Source: Rehmannia glutinosa (taxonomy: Eukaryota > Streptophyta > Magnoliopsida > Lamiales > Orobanchaceae). Taken from it: a stretch of 64,000 nt of DNA. Below, one piece after another: positions 21,860-34,782 of this stretch. Under the pieces are notes generated by a model. That model was not told the DNA's origin, made no database searches, and saw only the letters and a program-made list of their open reading frames with translations. A program made the position numbers and the translations under genes. The stretch's first letter is position 1. The number at the start of each line of letters is the position of its first letter. Location: positions 30,643,641-30,707,640 of the forward strand of contig CM071930.1 of NCBI GenBank assembly GCA_016081115.2, read 5' to 3'.

Positions 21860-24030
21860 CCCTCTCTTGTTAATTTTTGTGTTTTACATTACACTAGGAC
21901 ATAGGTTTTGTGCTCAGTTTATGAAATTAGAGCTCTTTTTTCTTTAACTTTTTTTTTTTTTTGGCTTCTCGCAAATAATGTAAAATTTTAATTCTTAATT
22001 ACATTGTTATAATTATTTTTACATTATTTTTCATAATTTAATTATATATTCCAATAGCTGATATTTATATTTTTAGGCCTTTAAAAAACAACTTAGTTAA
22101 TTGCTCTAATTTTATTAATCAAAAATATTCAATAACTATATCTTCTATTTTTTAAAGTAGTTTACTTTTTTAGATTATATAGATAGATTGTTTAAATTGT
22201 ATAGATAGAAGCTTTGATTTTGAAATTATTATTTACCTTTTAGATCATAATAAATTGTATATACGGAATATCGATTTACTGAAAAGGAATAGATTGTATA
22301 GATAGAATCCCTTGATTTTTGGAGTATTTGTTATCTTTTAAATTATATATGGAAAATATGAAAAATATATATAATATAGGGTTGGCACGTGGATAAATAT
22401 GAAACCGGCATGTGAAATTGGGAGAATAAGGAGCTGCCACATGTCTCAGAATAATGAGGTGATGACATATGTCACATTTATTTTTTCACTAGAACAACAC
22501 CCGTGTGTTACATGGGATTCAAACACAAACAACTTTTTGTGTGATATGTGTATTGATAAAATTGTTGGAGGTGAATTTCTTAATAATAGTGAGAAGATCC
22601 TAAAAAAAGTGCATAATACTTTTTATTATTTTGTGAAAATGTGACTATACATTGTGATAGTCTGATTGTGTGATTCTTTAAAAAAATCATATATGTGCAG
22701 AAAGAAAAGAACTGAAGAAACTACAATTAAAAAAAATAAAAGGATCGATAATTTGGGTTGGAGTTGGTTCCGAGAAAAGAAATATTTATATTATTAAAGG
22801 TCATTCTGAATAAAATAAACATGTAATGAGCATGGATTGGATTTAAATTTTTGCCATATTTAAGCTAAATAAATATTATACTTCACTGAAAAAATAAACA
22901 GATTTTTCCTTTGAATTTTAATTAACTCAAAATCATATAAATAATGATTCTAAATAAAATCATATAAATAAACTTTTGTCTATCCAATTATACAAATTTA
23001 TGTCATCAATTGGCTTCAAAAAAAATTGTCCTTTAATATTAATATAATCATTACAGTAATTCATTTTGTAAAATTGCAATACTTTTCAGTTTCATAAAAA
23101 AAATGGTAATATACAACATTTAGCTTAAAATGTCGTGAAGTAAAGAATTTGGTCCACATTAAAGAACCTAGTTGAATAATATTTATATATCATGAATTTC
23201 AAATTCACGTGCATTATTTTTATTTTATTTTTTAAAATATTACTATAGATTTATGAATGAACTAATTTTAATTTCATATGAAACTTTCACCCCAAATATT
23301 TATCATGTACATATAGTCTTTGATTCACATAAAAAAAATAGTTGTATAGATGTAATCTTTAATTTTTTTATTATTTGTTACCTTTTACTTTATAATAATC
23401 TGTATAGATAAAATATTTGATTTATAAAAAAAATAGGTTGTATAGATATAATCCTTATTATTTGGACTATTTGTTATCTTTTAGATTATATATAAAATAT
23501 ATATAAAAAATATATATAGGGTTGCCATATGAATAAATGTGAAGCTGCCACATAAAATTGAGAGAATGAGGAGTTGACATATGTCCCAAAATAATGAGGT
23601 GATAACATATGTCATATTTGTTTTTATTAGGTTGATTTGCCATTTAAATTTGTTATCTTTTAAAAATAAAAAATGTATTGTAAATCCAAATGAGAGAATA
23701 TCTTTTATAAAAAAAATATATAAAATTAAACTAATATAGTCTTTATCAATTAAAATATGCAATTAGTTGAATGGATTGACATTGATGTTTCCTAACTATT
23801 TATCAGCTATGTACAAATTTGAGTTGGGATTTTTTTTACATTCTCGGTTATTAAAAAGGGACAAAAACTTTGGTCAAACCGTCTAACAAGTCAGTTCCGC
23901 TAGACAGCCTCAACCCGACCCAGTTTTTTTTGTAATTTTCATGCATCGGTGGTAATTTTATAATATTCTGAAGCGGTGTCATATGATCTCTAGACCGGTG
24001 GCATTTTGTAATATTAGGGGCCGTTAAAAG
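21860..24030. other. AT-rich intergenic region with two copies of a dispersed repeat
   Basis: No gene found. Two copies of one repeat are visible at about 22300-22500 and 23440-23640. Each reads 'TTTGTTATCTTTTA...TATAGGGTTG' and then phrases such as GCCACATG and AATAATGAGGTGAT. A third copy lies at 35840-35919 plus 36627-36720, split there by a hAT element. The family was not identified. The sequence between copies is A/T-rich without structure I can name. Confidence 0.6.
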
Positions 24031-24034
24031 TATT

Positions 24035-24373
24035 AGTTTTTCCCCAGAAAAGTATTAGTAGTACATCTGAAAAGTATTAGTATCCCCTTGACAATATTTT
24101 TAATAGCCCTCATGAAAATTATTGATATCTTCCCTCAAAGATATTAGTAATCCACCTAAAATGTATTAATTGTCCCCTTGAAAAATGTTACGTAGTGATG
24201 TAATATTAGGCAGTTGCATAGAATCACTAGGACCCTCAAAATTATTACTTTTTCTTGTGAAAAGTATTAGTAATCCCATTGAACAGTTTTTCTTAGTAAT
24301 TCTCATGAAAATCATTTGATTTTTTCTCAAGAAAGTATTAATATACCCCTAAAATGTATTAATAGTCTTATTG
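24035..24373. repeat. Degenerate minisatellite, unit about AAAAGTATTAGTAGTCCCC, left half
   Basis: Roughly 20-30-bp units of the form 'GAAAAGTATTAGTA-(t/c)CCCC' are repeated with much drift. The array resumes at 35263-35490 on the far side of the Tat-like element, so one array was split by that insertion. Confidence 0.85.
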
Positions 24374-24378
24374 AAAAG

Positions 24379-24871
24379 TGATGCTGCTTTTTAGGGCAAA
24401 TCACTCCAAGTCAATGGTGTTGATAAAATCCTTCTTCCTAAGTGGGAGTCTTCAAGTCTTCTTCTCCGGGAGCTGGAAATTCTTCAATTGGGAACTTGTC
24501 TGCACACGTACGCAAACGTTAGGGGGGTCTCTGGAGGTTGCCCTGGGAGGCCCCTCCGACGCTCAAGTCAACATGATGATCAAGAGCTAATAATACAGTC
24601 AACGAATATTGAATTAAATGCGCAGGAGGAATTATTATGAAAATAACATAATGTACTTACAAAATGAATAGAATGAACCTTTTTATACCTGGGAGATGGG
24701 CCGCATAGTCTGTATAGGAGAAATCGGCCTATGGGCCAGTCCATATAGGAAAAATCGACCTATGGGCCAGTCCCGGACTCCTTTAGGCTGAGTTATTCCA
24801 TTAAGAGCCCATTGGACAATTAACATTAAATTAATATATAAATCACTTTATACATTAAATAATGAACTTCA
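24379..24871 (-). repeat. 3' LTR of the Tat-like element
   Basis: Similar to 34783-35257 over phrases such as AAGTCAATGG, GTCTTCAAGTCTTCTTCTCC and CTGCACACGTACGCAAAC. The inner edge near 24871 is approximate. Confidence 0.8.
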
Positions 24872-25624
24872 GTGTTGAGGTATGAAGCAGTGCGGGAGGT
24901 AAACCGATTTCGTGCCTGACTTGTCTTGAGATTCCTTGGAAATTTAGGATGACCTCTTCTTTTGGGGTCTTAGCCAGAGAGGGTTTAACCTTTCGATAAC
25001 ATCGAGTGGATCCCCGTGAGGAGACCCTCCCCCTCCAGGGTCTTAGCAAGAGATAGTTTCTTTTATGAGGATCCCCCCTTTAAGGGAGCTTAGCTTTGAC
25101 CACGTCGTCCAATTCCCTCGCTTGGTGGAACACTTGATGAAATTTTCTTAAAAATTTGAGGAGAGTACCCATAGGGAGTTGTAGAGAGGTGTGGAGTACA
25201 TCGAGTGAGGAGAGTGGAGATGAGAGCCTGAGAGAGGGGAGAGATTGCTCCGGGATGCCTCCCCAGAGTGGTCAAGGGCGCCCCCTAGGCGCCCTTGTAG
25301 GGTGCCTCTATGGGCGCCTCTGTGCGCCTTCCTATGTGGAGAAGGGCGCCTTCCCGGGGGGCGGCACAATCCCCCCAGTCTTCATTCCTTGTGTTTTCTT
25401 CGTCTTTCCGAAGTTTTTTCCTATTATGAGCCAGACTTCAGATTCTGGAAACCTTTCTTCATTTCCACGTTTCTCTGTCTTCTCCGGAGTTTAGCTTCTG
25501 ATTCCTTGTCCGTGGGAACTTGTTCTTTATTTGTGTAGAGATGGACCCTTCCCTTCGGAAGGAAGCTTTAATTTCTCCGGAATGGCCGGAGATACTTGTG
25601 TTTTAATGTTTAAGGGACATTGTT

Positions 25625-25905
25625 CCGCGGTCCATTGAGGGCGACCTTCCGGAGCTCGGAGGGGGTACCCTTCTGGAGCTTTCCCCAAGTTCTTGCTTTA
25701 TCCTTTCCAGAGCTCGGAGGGAGCACCCTTCTAGAACTCAAAGGGAGCACCCTTCCGGAGATTTCTCTAAGTTCTTGCTTTATCCCTTCCAGAGCTTGGA
25801 GGGAGCACCCTTCTGGAGCTAGCTTTCCCCAAGTTCTTGTTTTATCCCTTCCGGAGCTCGGAGGGAGCACCCTTCTGGAGCTTTCTCCAAGTTCTTGCTT
25901 TCTCA
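25625..25905. repeat. GC-rich minisatellite A in the Tat-like element
   Basis: Four to five units of about 60-70 bp are built from GGAGCTCGGAGGGAGCACCC, TTCTGGAGCTTTCCCCAAG and TTCTTGCTTTATCCCTTCC. Units differ by point changes and small deletions. Open frames across it are a result of unit length and are not genes. Confidence 0.85.
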
Positions 25906-25984
25906 TTTTGATCTTTTCCTCACATGTGTTAGCATTTTTGCCTTTTTTTTCTTGCCCATTTTCGTCATGGAGAAAAATTTATTG

Positions 25985-26630
25985 GGACCTTTGTGAGGAC
26001 GCCCCTTCTCTCTGGGGTATTAGCCGGAGAGGGTTTGATTTGCAAGGATTTTCCCATGAGGGAGCCCTACGAAGCATCAATGGAGAGGTTTATTTATGGG
26101 ACTCTCCCGGGAGGGAACCCTCTTCTCCGGGAGCGCGAAGCATCACTGGAGAGGTTTATTTACGGAGACTCCTCGGGAGGAAGTCCCTCCTCTTTGAGAG
26201 CGTGAAGCATCACTAGATAGGTTCATTTACGGGGACTCCCCTGAGAGGGAGTCCATTCTCTTCGGGAGCGCGAAGCATCACTAGATAGGTTTATTTGCAG
26301 GGACTCCCCGGGAGGGAGCCCTCATCTCCGGGAGCACGAAGCATCACTGGAGAGGTTTATTTACTGGGACTCCCTAGGGAGGGAGCCCCTCCTCTCTGGG
26401 AGTGCAAAGCATCACTTGAGAGGACTCCCTCGGAGGGAGCCCTTCCTCTCCGGGAGCATGAAGCATCACTAGATAGGTTTATTTATGGGGACTCCCCCGG
26501 GAGATAACCTTCCTCTCCGGGAAAACGAACCATCACTGGAGAGGTTTATTTATGGAGACTCCTCCGGCAGGGAGGCCCTCCTCTCTAGGAGCGCGAAGCA
26601 TCACTGGAGAGGTTTATTTGGTTTTGATAC
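25985..26630. repeat. GC-rich minisatellite B in the Tat-like element
   Basis: About nine units of roughly 66 bp each carry CGAAGCATCACTGGAGAGG, TTTATTTATGGGGACTCCCC and GGGAGGGAGCCCTCCTCTCC. Each unit contains a short GGGAGNNNNCTCCC-type palindrome. A unit-like start of the series (GTATTAGCCGGAGAGGG) is also seen near 24960-25060. Confidence 0.9.
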
Positions 26631-26634
26631 CACT

Positions 26635-27878
26635 TGTAAGTCCAAGTGGCTACGATAATCTAGAGGGGGTGAATAGATTATCCCGGTTTTTCAGATTTTG
26701 CCCTCTTTTTCGTAAAACTCAAGCAAAGATGAAATGCTAAGTGCGGAAAGTAAATAGCACACGTCGATTTATAGTAGTTCAACCCACCTAGGGCCTAATC
26801 TACTACCACCCCAAAGATATCCTCAGGATGGATTTCAAAAAGAAAAAAAGATTTTATTAATTTACCAAAAATTAATACAACACCTTGAGGATTACCACAA
26901 CCCTCTTACACCACCTTGAGGATTACCACAATCCTCTTACAACACCTTTGAAGATTACCACAACCTTGAAACACCTATCACCTAGATCACCCAAGTGTAT
27001 TCTTACCACAAGAATACTCACAAGGATGTCTTGTGTTGAATGATGACCAAAATCAAGATTACAACTCAATAATGATTGATACAATGTGAGTACAAGTGTA
27101 ATCAAGAATTGAAAACCTAGACCTCAAATTTGTGCAAGTGAAAGTGCTAAGGCTAGTACAACAAGATATATGAAAGTGTTTGCTTGATTGCTCTTTTTGC
27201 TTGTGTAGAGTGTTGTATCTTGTTGCTTGAATGAAGCCTCTATTTATAGGAGAGGACTTGGCTTTCATTTCCGCACATAGGCTCCTCCTTGGGGAGTGAT
27301 TTGCTGCAAAAGAAACCATTGAAAATCATCAATATAGTCTGTTAGAAATCAATCCCACAAAATAGGGAAAAGTCATGCGAAAATGCAACGGATAGTTTCT
27401 TTGATAAACAAGGGTGCGCGACGACGGTCACAGAGATAAGATTGAAATTGAATTTCAGCGAATTTTACACAGGGGGACCGGTCGGAGGGGTGCGACCGGT
27501 CGCCTTGACTATGACCGGTTGAGGTTGATAAAAATACGAAACAAAGAAGATCAACCAAAAGAGCAACTCCCGTGTACCGGTCGCCCTCACTGGTCGACCA
27601 TGTCGCCTCCTCCATTTTTCTTACGTCCCATTTTCTGTTTCAAAACTCATCTCAGGTACGGGTTGCCCTATAGGGCGACCGGTCGAGCCTGAAACAAATG
27701 TGTTGTCCAATTTTTTATCGAAAATAAACTCCAAAAAATACTCCGAAAAATAGTAAAAACATTTTAAGTCGATCGGAAGTATTTAGACAACATTTAGGGA
27801 CATTGTTTTGGTTAAAAACACATATTGAACAAAATCGAACAAAATCATCAAAATCATGATAAAAATATTTATCTAACA
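26635..27878 (-). mobile_element. Isolated LTR, minus strand, inside the Tat-like element
   Basis: Runs from TGTAAGTCCAAGTGGCTACG to ...TTATCTAACA, i.e. TGTTAGATAA...GGACTTACA on minus. The fragment at 2693-3337 is the same family. Immediately left is TGATACCA, the core of a tRNA-iMet primer site, after which the sequence changes to minisatellite B. So only an LTR plus a few internal bases remain. It contains several 'ACCGGTCGNNC' phrases (27480-27690). No target duplication was found. Confidence 0.75.
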
Positions 27879-29575
27879 AACATTCCCGAGCAGTCTTGAT
27901 ATCTTAAATAATTATGCCACTTCAGACTCATTTTTGTGATACGGTGTAGGGCATCCACCCCTATATGAGTAGTAGGTTGATCTCGCCAGTGGACTTGATC
28001 ACTGGGTCTGTTCTAGAGAGCCCACCTTTCTGTTCAGGGCCTCCAGAAGTTATGTTGATGAATTCAATCATATGAATGTTCTTCCTTTGGTGTTTGTGGT
28101 AGCGCAAAGCTTTTAGTGGATCTTGTTAATGACTGATTTAGATGAGCTTTCTCTTCAAGATTTAGTTTTCCTCAATGTTGTCATGTAGCTTCTACGGGCA
28201 GCCCAGGTCGGGCGCCCAAATGTAGGTGGGGCATAGGGTTTTGTGAGTGGCTCCTCAACATCGTGTTTGTTAGGAACTCAACCTTCAGTCGAATCGTGAG
28301 TGCAAGAGCCCTTGGTTGGTTTAGACTTGGTCTTCCTAAGTCTTGTGTTCCAAATGTTGCAGGCACATTTTTTTTATGTTAGAGTTTGGTGTCCTCTGCC
28401 TTAGAGTGGTGTCCATGTTGACGTTATTGTACTCCTCGCACTATGTTGGAAGTGTACTCCATGGTCTCTATATTCTAGACTTCCAGAAATGATATTAATG
28501 ACTCCACAATACGGAAGCCTCTCTTGATATGAGCTTAGTTGGAGGATTATGGCCTAAGCATTCACTAGGGATTTTTTTCTTCATTGCTCTTCAGGAGATA
28601 TGAAGTGTTGACCTTCCTAGGGAGTAATTTCACCGATATAGTTGAACAAATTGTGCTTCCACTTTTGGAGGCTAGGGGTTTTAGACTGTTCTTGGCTCTC
28701 CTAAGTGTCCTCAGGGCCTGTATTCACTTCTCTTGAGCGGCTTGAGTAGAAACTTGAGAGATCAAAGGAATTTGAGGGAGTCTAAGATGCCAAGTGAAAA
28801 CACTCAATGGCATAATTGGGTGGTGGCAACCGCGTTCTTGAGCAACGCTTGGCTGCTTCTTATTTCGTGTGTGATGGGTCCTCAGGTTAATTCCTTCATG
28901 GATCAACTTTCTTCGTCTATAGAGTCTTCATCTTCTCCAATAAGTTGAGCATTTCTTTCTCCTTTCGTGTTGAGGCGTACCTCTCCAATAAATGAAAATT
29001 TTATGGAGCTCCCTCCAGCCGAGGGTGGTTCATCGAAAAGTCGTCTGAGGAGTTCTATTTTTATGTAAAGGGTTGCTTATTCCAAAGATAGCTTGACTAG
29101 TCTGGATGGCTCGTAGATTCTCAGCCCGAGCGCCGAGGAGAGTTTGTGTCTATTATTTCTAGATTTCAAGGTGTGTTTGTCCTCTATCAATGTGATGGCT
29201 TCTTCAGTGTCTGGTTGATTTCCAGTTCATTGTCCCTCTCTTCCGTTTCAGTCAAGTGAGGGCCATTCTTCATGCAACAAGCCATCGTGGCCTACAACGG
29301 GGGTGCCCTTACGAGAGGTCTTTATGCAGCTGGTGGAGCTCAGGGATATCCTCGGCGCTCTGGGAGCATTGATGTCTTAGAGCGTTTGGGGCAAAGATCA
29401 TTGATCTAGAGAGCTTCCTGGTCTAGTGGACTTATTTGATGAGCGAGAGCCCTCGTAAGTAGGACATTGCGGAAGGGCACCCTTTTGGCCGGTATGGGCG
29501 TCCCCTCGAGCGGGCAAGGGCCCCCTCGAGCCAAAAGAGCGTCTCCTTCTTCTCTCTGAGTTGTTGAATGGCACC
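27879..29575. other. Degraded internal region of the Tat-like element
   Basis: G/T-rich on plus, with many short open frames and no recognised domain. By position it would be the middle of the element's internal region. A pol domain could not be read. Confidence 0.4.
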
Positions 29576-30833
29576 TGTAACGCCCCAATTTTTAAAATAT
29601 AAGAGTAACTTAAGTTAATAAGAAATCACATTTAAAAACGTATGAATAAGACACATCTTAAAAAAATAAGCGGAACCATTTTATTAATAAACTCAAATAA
29701 TCCCTGACTCTTCTGCTGCGCCACTCTGATTTCATAAAATATAGTCTAATTATAAAATTTTGCGTCCAAATAAACAAAGTATTCAAACTAAAATATTGGT
29801 CCTCCAAAAATAAAATACTAACTGTTAACATTATCTTAAATTCATCAATAAAATAAGATTTTCCAAAAACAAAATCAAATTAAATAAAAATCATTGACTT
29901 TGCATCCACCACCTCCAATCCTCGCTCGAGCTCCTCAACCTCAATTGATTTTCGTTAATCCGCGTAGTAACTAAAATGATTATTCTAATCTTCTTGATTC
30001 TCGATTCCCGAATCAGATTTGTAGAGAAATGGGGTGAAGTTTGTAAGGGAAAATTTTCAATTTATAGAGCTGAATTCTGGAATTAATTATTGAGAGTTAA
30101 GTTCTTACATTAAAAATTATAACCCTTCACCTTTCATCTTCTTTTCATTAAGTTTGAGCCCTTCTAAATTCATAACTGAAATTTTCATTAAAAGAGGCTA
30201 ATTAAAATTATATTTTTCTATTTTTTTTATTAAAAATCTGATTAGATAAAATTTAAGGTTAAAAACCTTAATTGAAATTTCGGCCCTAAATTATGAAATT
30301 TGATTTTATGGATTTTGAAGATAAGTAAGGTTTGTTAATGATATAAAATCTGTAAATCTAATACGAGTGAAATTCAACTTAATAGGGTTTAATAGAAATC
30401 TGGATTGTAAAAGGATAATGACTGAATTATAAATATTAATATCTGATAAATAAAATTATAATTTATATAATAATAATAATAGAAAAATGATATTACATAC
30501 TATCCCCCTTTAACAAAATTTCGTCATCGAAATTCGTTGTCTTAACAAAGTTCATAGAAAATAGTGTCATTTTTTTACACGAGGAATTCTTATCTAATAT
30601 TGAAAGTACACGTGAAATAATGCTTTTAAAAAAAATGATGACTTGAATTTATAAAATGTACTTTTAAAACATGATAATATAAAATATTCCATGAATAAAA
30701 TGAATAGCGTGATATAATTAATTGCGTACCTTGAGGAATCCGACAAGATATGACGGGGGTGGATGTCACTAGATAATTTTCTTTCAAAATTTGAAAATAT
30801 ATTTTTTTTTCAAGTCTACAGAACCGTAGATCT

Positions 30834-30845
30834 GCTCTGATACCA
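30834..30845 (-). other. tRNA-iMet primer binding site of the short-internal LTR element
   Basis: Complement of TGGTATCAGAGC lying next to the inner edge of the right-hand LTR. Confidence 0.85.
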
Positions 30846-30998
30846 CTTCTAATGCCCCCATTTTTAAAATATAAGAGTAACTTAATTTAATAAGAAAGCA
30901 CATTTAAAAGCGTATGAATAATACACATCTTAAAAAAATAAGCGAAACCATTTTATTAATAAACCCAAATAATCTCTGACTCTTCCGCTGCGGCACTT

Positions 30999-32616
30999 TG
31001 ATGGCTCAAAAGCTACCTTTAAAACCGAAGGTAAGTGCACCTATCGTTTTATAGTATAGATTATTGAGTACCGAGTGTCATTCCCACGAGGATTGTAAGT
31101 ACTAATAATTGTCGTCTTTTTGTTATTTAATCTAGCAATTTCAGAATTTTTGTTTGATGAAAAAAAAATAAAGAATCTAAATTATCAAAGTGTAAAAATG
31201 AAGTAAAATTTGTAGAATAAGAAATCAAGAGATAGAAGTGTGTTTGAATGTAAATCCCTCTAGAATGTTTTTGTGATTTGACAAGTTAAAAAATACAACC
31301 ATAAGCTCTTAAACAAAACCAACCTCTTTTAATAAAATCTCATGTCTTGTGGACCGTAGAAATTCCCAATTTAAGTTAAACCCTTTCTCAAGGCGAAAAA
31401 CTCCTAATCTCAAGTTGATTAACTGAAATTTCTTTCTAGTTAAAACCCCTAAGATTGCATTATAACGATTTGTGAATTCCCATATTAGGTTTGACCCTAA
31501 TCCCTATATCTAGGATTGCATGCAACTCTTTTCACTTATATAGGTTCTATTTCACCATGAATCTCTCGATTTCCCGGACGAAAAATAAACTTCAAATCAA
31601 TAATGCGCATGTACCAATTTGAATGAATAAAGCATAATATAAGTGAATCACACTAAATATGAAGATTTTTATTAAAAACATACACACCTTAATCACAAAT
31701 CCATTCTAGAGTTCATTACATTCAAACACTAGGAGTTTTAGCTACACATGCTTTTGACACAAGAATAAATTACACAAGAAGATGTAAACATTGTAGACAT
31801 GGTGTACTTATCTTTATCAAAATCTCAATTGACTTGATGATGTTGCTCCAAGCCTTCTTCCCCAATGTTGCCTCAAGCTTACTCCTCCAAGACCCCTTGA
31901 TCCCAATTATGAATATGATGAATTATCTAACCAAATACATGAATGAATTATGAATGATGATTCTTCCAACTTCAACTCTTGACTTTTATAGACACCATTT
32001 TTGTATAATAATACATTGATAGTGCCATCTTTTGCTAAATAATTGCCTCCACTTTCATTATTGGTTGGTGAATTCTTGTACTCAATTGATGATTGAGGGA
32101 ATATGGAGACATGGTGGAGCAAAATTGGGTGTTAAAGGTGTACAAAAGTGGTCAAAAAAAGCTTGGTTGGTGAGTTTTTCATAGAAAAATTACAAAAGGA
32201 AGTCCTTGACATGGCCATGTCGCAAACACACCGGCTCTTGCCCGACATGGCCATGTCGCCCCAACACGGCCAGGCCGTGTTGGGGCTATTTTGTGCGAAT
32301 TTTTGAGTTTTTGGCTCCCGCGAATACGGCCGTGTTGCCCAACATCCCCTGCCCGTGTTGGACCAAAAAGGCCCCGAAATGACGCGTTTGGCTTGGAATT
32401 TCGAGCGTTTTTGCATCCTTAAACTCCTGGCATGTTTTGACATGAATCCATGGTCCGAAATTCACCAAAATTAGCCCCGAATGGTCAATCTACATCATAA
32501 AAAGCACCTCGAGCAATTTGAACTATGTACAATCAAAAATTTACAAAACTAACAATAAAATAACTTGAATTCTACTCAAATATACACATAAAACATGCAT
32601 AAAAAGACCCTTATCA
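30999..32616 (-). mobile_element. 1.6-kb solo LTR nested in another LTR
   Basis: Starts TGATGGCTC and ends ...CCTTATCA on plus, so the termini form TGAT/ATCA, with a perfect 5-bp duplication CACTT (30994-30998 and 32617-32621). The uninterrupted sister sequence at 29725-29745 confirms the empty site. On minus the sequence ends with AGGTGCACTTACCTTCGG, a phrase common near the ends of large plant gypsy LTRs. It has a cluster of ACACGGCC/GGCCGTGT-type palindromes (32214-32370) like those in the 36795-42048 element. No internal region survives, so it arose by LTR-LTR recombination. Confidence 0.88.
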
Positions 32617-33749
32617 CACTTTGATTTTATAAAATATAGTCTAATTATAAAATTTTGCGTCCAAATAAAAAAAGTATTCAAACTAAAATATTGGTCCTCC
32701 AAAAATAAAATACTAACTGTTAACATTATCTAAAATTCATCAATAAAATAAGATTTTCCAAAAAAAATCAAATTAAATAAAAATCATTGACTTTGCATCC
32801 ACCGCCTCCAATCCTCGCTCGGGCTCCTCAGTCTGAATTGCTTTTTGTTAATCCGCGTAGTAACTAAAATGATTATTCTAATCCTCTTGATTCTCAATTC
32901 CTGAATCAGATTTGTAGAGAAATGGGGTGAAGTTTGTAAGGGAAAATTTTCAATTTATAGAGCTGAATTCTGGAATTGATTATTGAGAGTTAAGTTCTTA
33001 CAATAAAAATTATAACCCTTCACCTTTCATCTTCTTTTCATTAAGTTTGAGCCCTTCTAAATTCATAACTGAAATTTTCATTAAAAGAGGCTAATTAAAA
33101 TTATATTTTTCTATTTTTTTAATTAAAAATCGATTAGATAAAATTTAAGGTTAAAAACCCTAATTGAAATTTACGCCCAAATTATGAAATTTGATTTTAT
33201 GGAGTTTGAAGATAAGTAGGATTTGTTAATGATAAGATAAAATCAGAAATCTAATACGAGTGAAATTCTACTTAGTAGGGTTTAATAGAAATTTGGATTG
33301 TAAAAGATAATGACTGACTATAAATATTAATATCTGATAAATAAAATTATAATTTATATAATAATAATATAAAAATACGGGATATTACATCGCCCCTCTA
33401 GAAGGAAGGGTATATCCTCATGTCTTCTCAATCGTCTACCTTCTAACTTGGTGTTCCCGGCTTTGGAGCCTGCTGCCTCCATGAATGACTTCATGAAGTC
33501 TTACAGGGCTCTGAATACTTCCTTTTGATGGAGAATCATAGTGCGAAGGTAGTAGTGAGCTTGTCTATCCTAGTGATTGATCTAACTAGGAGCTAATCAA
33601 CCAAGTTAGTGGCGTTTGGTCAGTGTTGTCCGGTTACTTTACAATAGGAAGCGTCCATCATGCAGTAGAGATCCGCCTTTGCATGGAGTTTATCTAAGTG
33701 CTCCTGAAGGACCTCTAGTCTCATCATACTCCGGGAGGCTGGAGATCTT

Positions 33750-34629
33750 GATGCCCGAGGTAAATGGCTTAGCCCAAACGACAGGGATCAGTGAACTTCC
33801 TCCCTATAGCAATGGCCTGCGAGTTGGCTTGGCTGATGTTTTACCGCTTGCGACTCTTTTGCGGGCTTGTGAGTGTGGACTTGAGAGTGTTAGGCTCTAT
33901 TTCCAGCTTCTCTTCTAGCGAGAGCGTGCTGGTCTCCTTGATTTCTTCCATGTCCTTCATTTATTTTATCTTCTTCCTCAAGGTTGGGGTCTTCAATATC
34001 TGGTGGAGCTTGAGGGAGGTCCTCCCGCAGCTTCTGCTGTAGCATGATTCCTCGAAGCAGCTCGGGCAGGTTTTTCAAGCAGGGTTTGGTGGGCTATTCG
34101 CGTTAAGAGAACTTCTTCAACAGGCGGAGCCCCCCCAAGAAGAGGAGACGACGCCCTTCTTGGTTTTGGCGGAGGTGGCGCCCCTTCCCGAGGAGGGGGG
34201 CTGGCCTCCCATCTTCAATGTGACAATTCTTCTTGCAGATTCATGGCTCCACAGCCAGCAGCTTGGGATTCTTCAGCTAGTGGCAGCTCTTCATGATTCT
34301 CGCTGCATTCTTCTTTTCTTTTTCCTTGACCTTCCAGGCCAAGTCTTCAGTGATGGACAAATATCGGGGCGGTCTCCCACGGCCCTGACCGCAGCTTGAT
34401 GCTTCAGAGCATTCTGGGAAGCTTTTTCCAGCAAAGCTTGGAAGGCTTCTTGGGTCAGGCGAACTTCTTCAGGGGCATAATCCCTCTTTTGTGCGGCGGT
34501 GGCGACGCCCTTTCCTTCTCATGGGGGATGTGGCGTCTTTTCGACGGGCAGGTAAATTTCTTCAATGGGCGGAACTCCTTCAGATGGAGGTGGTGGTGCC
34601 TCTTCTTCTTGCGGGGGAGGCAGTGCCAT
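33750..34629 (-). pseudogene. Tat-type gag-like remnant
   Basis: On minus, an ATG at 34629 opens MALPPPQEEEAPPPPSEGVP and stops within about 40 codons. The same frame then continues as EEVRLTQEAFQALLEKASQN with Lys-rich helices. Further on another block reads ENxxELLRGIMLQQKLRED-like sequence (34078-33890). A proline/glutamate-rich, helical protein next to the primer site is consistent with Gag. Stops and frame changes abolish it. No capsid or zinc-knuckle signature was read, so the assignment is positional. Confidence 0.45.
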
Positions 34630-34761
34630 TCCAGTGGAGAGATAGTTGGCCTATTGCGTTCTTGATGGCCTTTCCTCTTGCTGGTCTCTTGCCCTAGGGC
34701 CTATAGCTTGGGATCCGCTCCATGCATTTGAGTCGGATCTGCTTCTTCGTGTGCTTTTATT

Positions 34762-34780
34762 GTTCCCACAGACGGCGCCA
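34762..34780 (-). other. Primer binding site of the Tat-like element
   Basis: On minus this reads TGGCGCCGTCTGTGGGAAC, a sequence often found directly after the 5' LTR of plant gypsy elements. TGGCGCCG matches the 3' end of tRNA-Asp. It is two bases from the LTR start at 34783. Confidence 0.75.
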
Positions 34781-34782
34781 AA

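Larger units (their letters stand above)
29576..33389 (-). mobile_element. Short-internal (TRIM-like) LTR element, minus strand
   Basis: Two LTRs, 29576-30497 and about 30848-33389, enclose only ~350 bp. The LTR runs TGTAACGCCCC to ...GATATTACA on plus. GCTCTGATACCA at 30834-30845 is a minus-strand tRNA-iMet primer site, and CTATCCCCCTTT at 30500-30511 is the complement of a polypurine tract. Nothing in the internal part codes. The right LTR is split by a 1.6-kb solo LTR at 30999-32616, and without it both LTRs are about 0.92 kb. The outer 5-bp flanks (GCACC and TCGCC) do not match convincingly. Confidence 0.85.

Noticed and set aside
25620..26216. 198-codon plus-strand open frame
   Set aside because: It runs through two GC-rich minisatellites; length and repeats in the protein mirror the DNA units, with no domain.
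25985..26630. Regular repeats resembling a CRISPR array
   Set aside because: Whole units repeat with no unique spacers, in a plant retrotransposon; this is a minisatellite.
29571..33394. Target duplication for the short-internal LTR element
   Set aside because: Flanks GCACC and TCGCC differ at several positions, so no duplication is claimed.
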